DNA from: Paracoccaceae bacterium
Lineage (GTDB): Bacteria > Pseudomonadota > Alphaproteobacteria > Rhodobacterales > Rhodobacteraceae
NCBI GenBank assembly: GCA_007131465.1
Contig: SLQN01000050.1
Coordinates: 1-7,404 of the forward strand
Length of the DNA: 7,404 bases
Reading direction: 5' to 3'
Translations under genes and position numbers: made by a program
Part shown: piece by piece, positions 5,030 through 7,404 of the stretch
Position numbering within the stretch: position 1 is the first letter of the stretch
How the letters are laid out: each line of letters starts with the position of its first letter
The notes under the pieces: generated by a model
Seen by the model: the letters and a program-made list of their open reading frames with translations, nothing else
Databases searched by the model: none
What the model was told of the DNA's origin: nothing

Positions 5030-6624
5030 GTTGGCGGACCTTCCGGACGTCTACGTTCGCGCTGGTTTTCTTCCCGTTGGCGAGGCGCAGCAGGATCCTC
5101 GACGCGTGGCGTGGCACTTTCTTCCTGCCCGTTTTCCCGGCGTGTTCGGCGCGCTTCACGTTGGGTGCCAACCGGTGGTGCCAGTAGCACCGGCTCTCCC
5201 TCATCCAGTCCAGATATGATGTGGACCATGCGCCCGTCGTCCTGTCCGACTTCAACCGGTCGGGCCACAGGGCCATTGGGGGTGAGCACAAATACGGTTG
5301 GTTTCCCTTGATGGCGCACAACCGTGTGAACGGGTATGTGCACGGCATCTTCAATGGAATCAACTTTGATGATGGTCTGGCAGCTCATGCCGGCTCGCAG
5401 GATATCTCTGCCACCCTCAATCAGGATTTCGGTGTCATACAATTTCAGGTCCGGATTCATGAATGTGCTGGCCGGATCTGGGAGTGGCGCAATGGTATTG
5501 ACGGTGCCGGTGAAGGTCCGCCCGGGGAGGGCGCTTACCGTGATGTTCACGGGTTGTCCGGGAGCCACCTTTTGCAGGCTGGATTCGTGTATGCGGATGC
5601 GTGCCATGAAGCCGGCAGCAGTGGGTAGATGGATAAGCTCCTGACGTTCATTTACTTCCTGTCCTTCTGCTAGTGGTTCCACATTCCCGCGCCAGCGAAA
5701 ACGCGTGCTTGTGGCATAAATCACGAGACCCGCTTGGGGCGCCACAATGCGCGCCTTGGCAATTTGTTCGTCGAGACGTTCCAAGCGATCCAGATTCTGT
5801 TGGTATTCCGATTCACGGGCCCGTAAATCGGCCTCGGCCTGGATGACATCGGACCGTGCGCGTCGTTGCGTACGTTCGAGCGCCATACGCGCTTGATGCT
5901 TATCGCTTTCGAGTTGGTTAATGCGTCGTTGAAACTCAAAGTTTTGTAAAAACCGCAAGTTATTTTCTGCCAGTTCTACATCGAGTTCTGCTCTGCGCAC
6001 GGCCAAAGCATCGGCACGAACTTCCGATTCGGCCAGATATTGTTCCTCGAACAATACTTCGGACCATTCGAGTTTTTCGCGTGATCGCTGTAATTCTTCG
6101 CGTGCCATCGTGATGCGCGCTTCGAGCTCCTTGAGTCGGTTGGGGTATTCCCCTTCGCGGTATTGCAGCAGATCCTCCTCGGAGAATTGAAGTTTGAGTT
6201 CGGCATTTTCAACATCGCTCTGCGCCTGGTTTCGCACCACTTCAAGGTTTTCCCTGCTACGAATAAAGGCGGCTTCTGCATTTTGTACGCGGATATCCAG
6301 ATCCACACGCCGGTCTACCAAGCCCGAGGAATCCAGTTCTACAAGCAAATCTCCTTTTTCCACAAGCGTTCCTTCTGGGATGAGGAACAAAATCCGGTTG
6401 CGTCCTTCCAGTTCACTGGAGAGGATAACTTGTTCGCGTGGGTGAACGGTGCCTCCCTCTTGTACCGTGATGTCGAGCGGGCCTCGTGCAGCGGGAAATG
6501 TGGCGACGGGGACACTGCTGCGTGCAACGCGCAACTGCCAGGTGAGAATCGCCGCACCTACACTTGCGACCAGAAGGATCAGGATCGCCGCCCGCAGTTT
6601 AGTGTTCGTGTTGTTCTTCTTCAT
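5026..6624 (-). CDS. HlyD/MacA-type periplasmic adaptor with extended coiled coil
   Basis: This is the membrane-fusion subunit joining the inner-membrane transporter to the TolC-like channel. From the chosen start it has 532 residues, against about 370 for MacA. Residues 12-29 form an N-terminal membrane anchor. The first lipoyl half (IPEGTLVEKGDLLVELD) is at 83-99. A long, heptad-like, charged helical region spans about 103-290, and the second lipoyl half IVAPQAGLVIY is at 293-303. A beta-barrel region lies at about 335-420 and a membrane-proximal domain at about 421-485. The tail, 486-532, is rich in Arg, Glu and Pro and looks disordered. The start at 6624 (MKKNNTNTKL) has GAGG with a 6-base gap. 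An in-frame ATG at 6636 would add MRYF but lacks a ribosome binding site. It overlaps the TolC-family gene by 26 bases and the ATPase by 4. The extra coil probably makes a longer periplasmic hairpin. Confidence 0.93.
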   Translation of the reverse strand: MKKNNTNTKLRAAILILLVASVGAAILTWQLRVARSSVPVATFPAARGPLDITVQEGGTVHPREQVILSSELEGRNRILFLIPEGTLVEKGDLLVELDSSGLVDRRVDLDIRVQNAEAAFIRSRENLEVVRNQAQSDVENAELKLQFSEEDLLQYREGEYPNRLKELEARITMAREELQRSREKLEWSEVLFEEQYLAESEVRADALAVRRAELDVELAENNLRFLQNFEFQRRINQLESDKHQARMALERTQRRARSDVIQAEADLRARESEYQQNLDRLERLDEQIAKARIVAPQAGLVIYATSTRFRWRGNVEPLAEGQEVNERQELIHLPTAAGFMARIRIHESSLQKVAPGQPVNITVSALPGRTFTGTVNTIAPLPDPASTFMNPDLKLYDTEILIEGGRDILRAGMSCQTIIKVDSIEDAVHIPVHTVVRHQGKPTVFVLTPNGPVARPVEVGQDDGRMVHIISGLDEGEPVLLAPPVGTQREARRTRRENGQEESATPRVEDPAAPRQREENQRERRRPEGPPT

Positions 6625-7404
6625 GAAATACCTCATTATCGGATTGTGCTGTCTGCATATGTTGCGCTAGCTGTTGTTCTTGCAAGGTGCCATCGATGCT
6701 CATCTCTAACAAATCGGCATCACGCTGAAATCGCAGTTGGGCGAGTCGATGATTGACCGCTGCACTTGTGAGTGCATTGCGCGCATTGACCAACGCTTCG
6801 CGCGCTTCCAGGACGTCCCGTATTTGTGCTCTACCAGCTTGTAAAAACATGTCGGTGCTGTGCACACGTTGTTCTGCGAGCACTGCCGCTTGCTGCTGGA
6901 TTTCGAGTGCCTCACGGGTCTGGTGTAAGCGCCGCAGGGAATCCCGGATTTCAAGTTTTACGCGGTCTTCGAGTTGTGCAGCCTCGCGGTGGGCGGCATC
7001 GAGTGCAATCAGTGCGCGTCGGTAGGCGATGCGTTCACGGCGCCGATCCAGCGCAAGATCGATGTTTAAAAATCCCGAGGTTCGTCGTGCGCCAAGATCC
7101 AGACGCGCGTTGTCCTGTTCGGCCGCGCTGAAGCTCGCACGGCTTTCCCCGGTACGTACTCTTCCGCCTAGTGTGACTTCCGGACGAAATGCATCTTCCG
7201 CTATTTTGATTTTGCGTGCCGCGTCTTCGGTGCGCATACGTGCTATTTGCAAGTCGAGGCGATTGTCCAGTGCAAAGCGTATAGCCGTGTCTTGATCCGG
7301 GCCGACTCTTTCATTTGTATTTTCGTCCTGATTATTGAGAAGCAATGCATCTACGAGCTCTGGTAGAATGGTGTCATCCAGTTGGATTCTAGCATCTGGC
7401 GGCA
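6599..7404 (-). CDS. TolC-family outer-membrane efflux protein, C-terminal part, cut by window edge
   Basis: This is the outer-membrane channel and periplasmic tunnel of the exporter. The frame is open to the window edge, so 267 C-terminal residues are seen and the N-terminus lies outside. The TTG at 7345 is internal, not a start, since coding-like sequence continues upstream (PELVDALLLNNQ). The visible part shows the second TolC repeat: DTAIRFALDNRLDLQIARMR, then IKIAEDAFRPEVTLGGRVRTG, a strand segment GFLNIDLALDRRRERIAYRR, and two long helices up to LRFQRDADLLEM. The phrase FLQAGRAQIRDVLEAREALV is typical of the family. The last residues, EVFHEEEQHEH, form a short acidic/His-rich periplasmic tail that might bind metal (inference). 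It is the first visible gene of the operon, and its end overlaps the adaptor start. Confidence 0.93.
   Translation of the reverse strand, partial: PPDARIQLDDTILPELVDALLLNNQDENTNERVGPDQDTAIRFALDNRLDLQIARMRTEDAARKIKIAEDAFRPEVTLGGRVRTGESRASFSAAEQDNARLDLGARRTSGFLNIDLALDRRRERIAYRRALIALDAAHREAAQLEDRVKLEIRDSLRRLHQTREALEIQQQAAVLAEQRVHSTDMFLQAGRAQIRDVLEAREALVNARNALTSAAVNHRLAQLRFQRDADLLEMSIDGTLQEQQLAQHMQTAQSDNEVFHEEEQHEH

Overview
The window comes from a Gram-negative bacterium: it has a TolC-type outer-membrane factor, a periplasmic adaptor, and a small secreted protein that ends in Phe and looks like an outer-membrane barrel. All supported genes lie on the minus strand, so the genomic order is right to left. 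The taxon cannot be fixed from sequence alone. The long coiled-coil adaptor recalls those of the Verrucomicrobia/Planctomycetes/Kiritimatiellota group, which is a weak inference.

Right part (7404 to 3066): a tightly packed operon encodes a split MacAB-TolC-like tripartite exporter. The order is TolC-family outer-membrane factor (cut by the window edge), HlyD/MacA-type adaptor with an unusually long coiled coil, ABC ATPase, and MacB/FtsX-type permease. Each gene overlaps the next by 4 to 26 bases, so translation is probably coupled. The ATPase would power the permease, and the adaptor would bridge the permease to the outer-membrane channel. The substrate is unknown.

Middle part (3065 to 731): after a 246-base gap holding a candidate promoter and a 12-bp palindrome come a type I-alpha DAHP synthase (entry to the shikimate pathway), a 97-base gap, glycine cleavage H protein (gcvH), and, overlapping gcvH by 8 bases, a small signal-peptide protein of unknown function.

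Left part (730 to 1): a 379-base gene-free stretch, then the promoter and first 117 codons of cysteine synthase (cysK), which runs off the window. The gene-free stretch holds the most unusual feature. This is a 98-bp array (613-710) built on an exact 14-bp lattice: three copies of an ACACTTACTCG-like unit, a 14-bp centre, then three inverted copies, all symmetric about 661.5. It lies between two copies of an 11-bp direct repeat (550-560, 717-727), so it may be a miniature mobile element, the fused ends of a lost insertion sequence, or a regulatory/RNA hairpin. A second long-range inverted repeat lies at 470-541. No rRNA, tRNA, CRISPR array or transposase gene was found.
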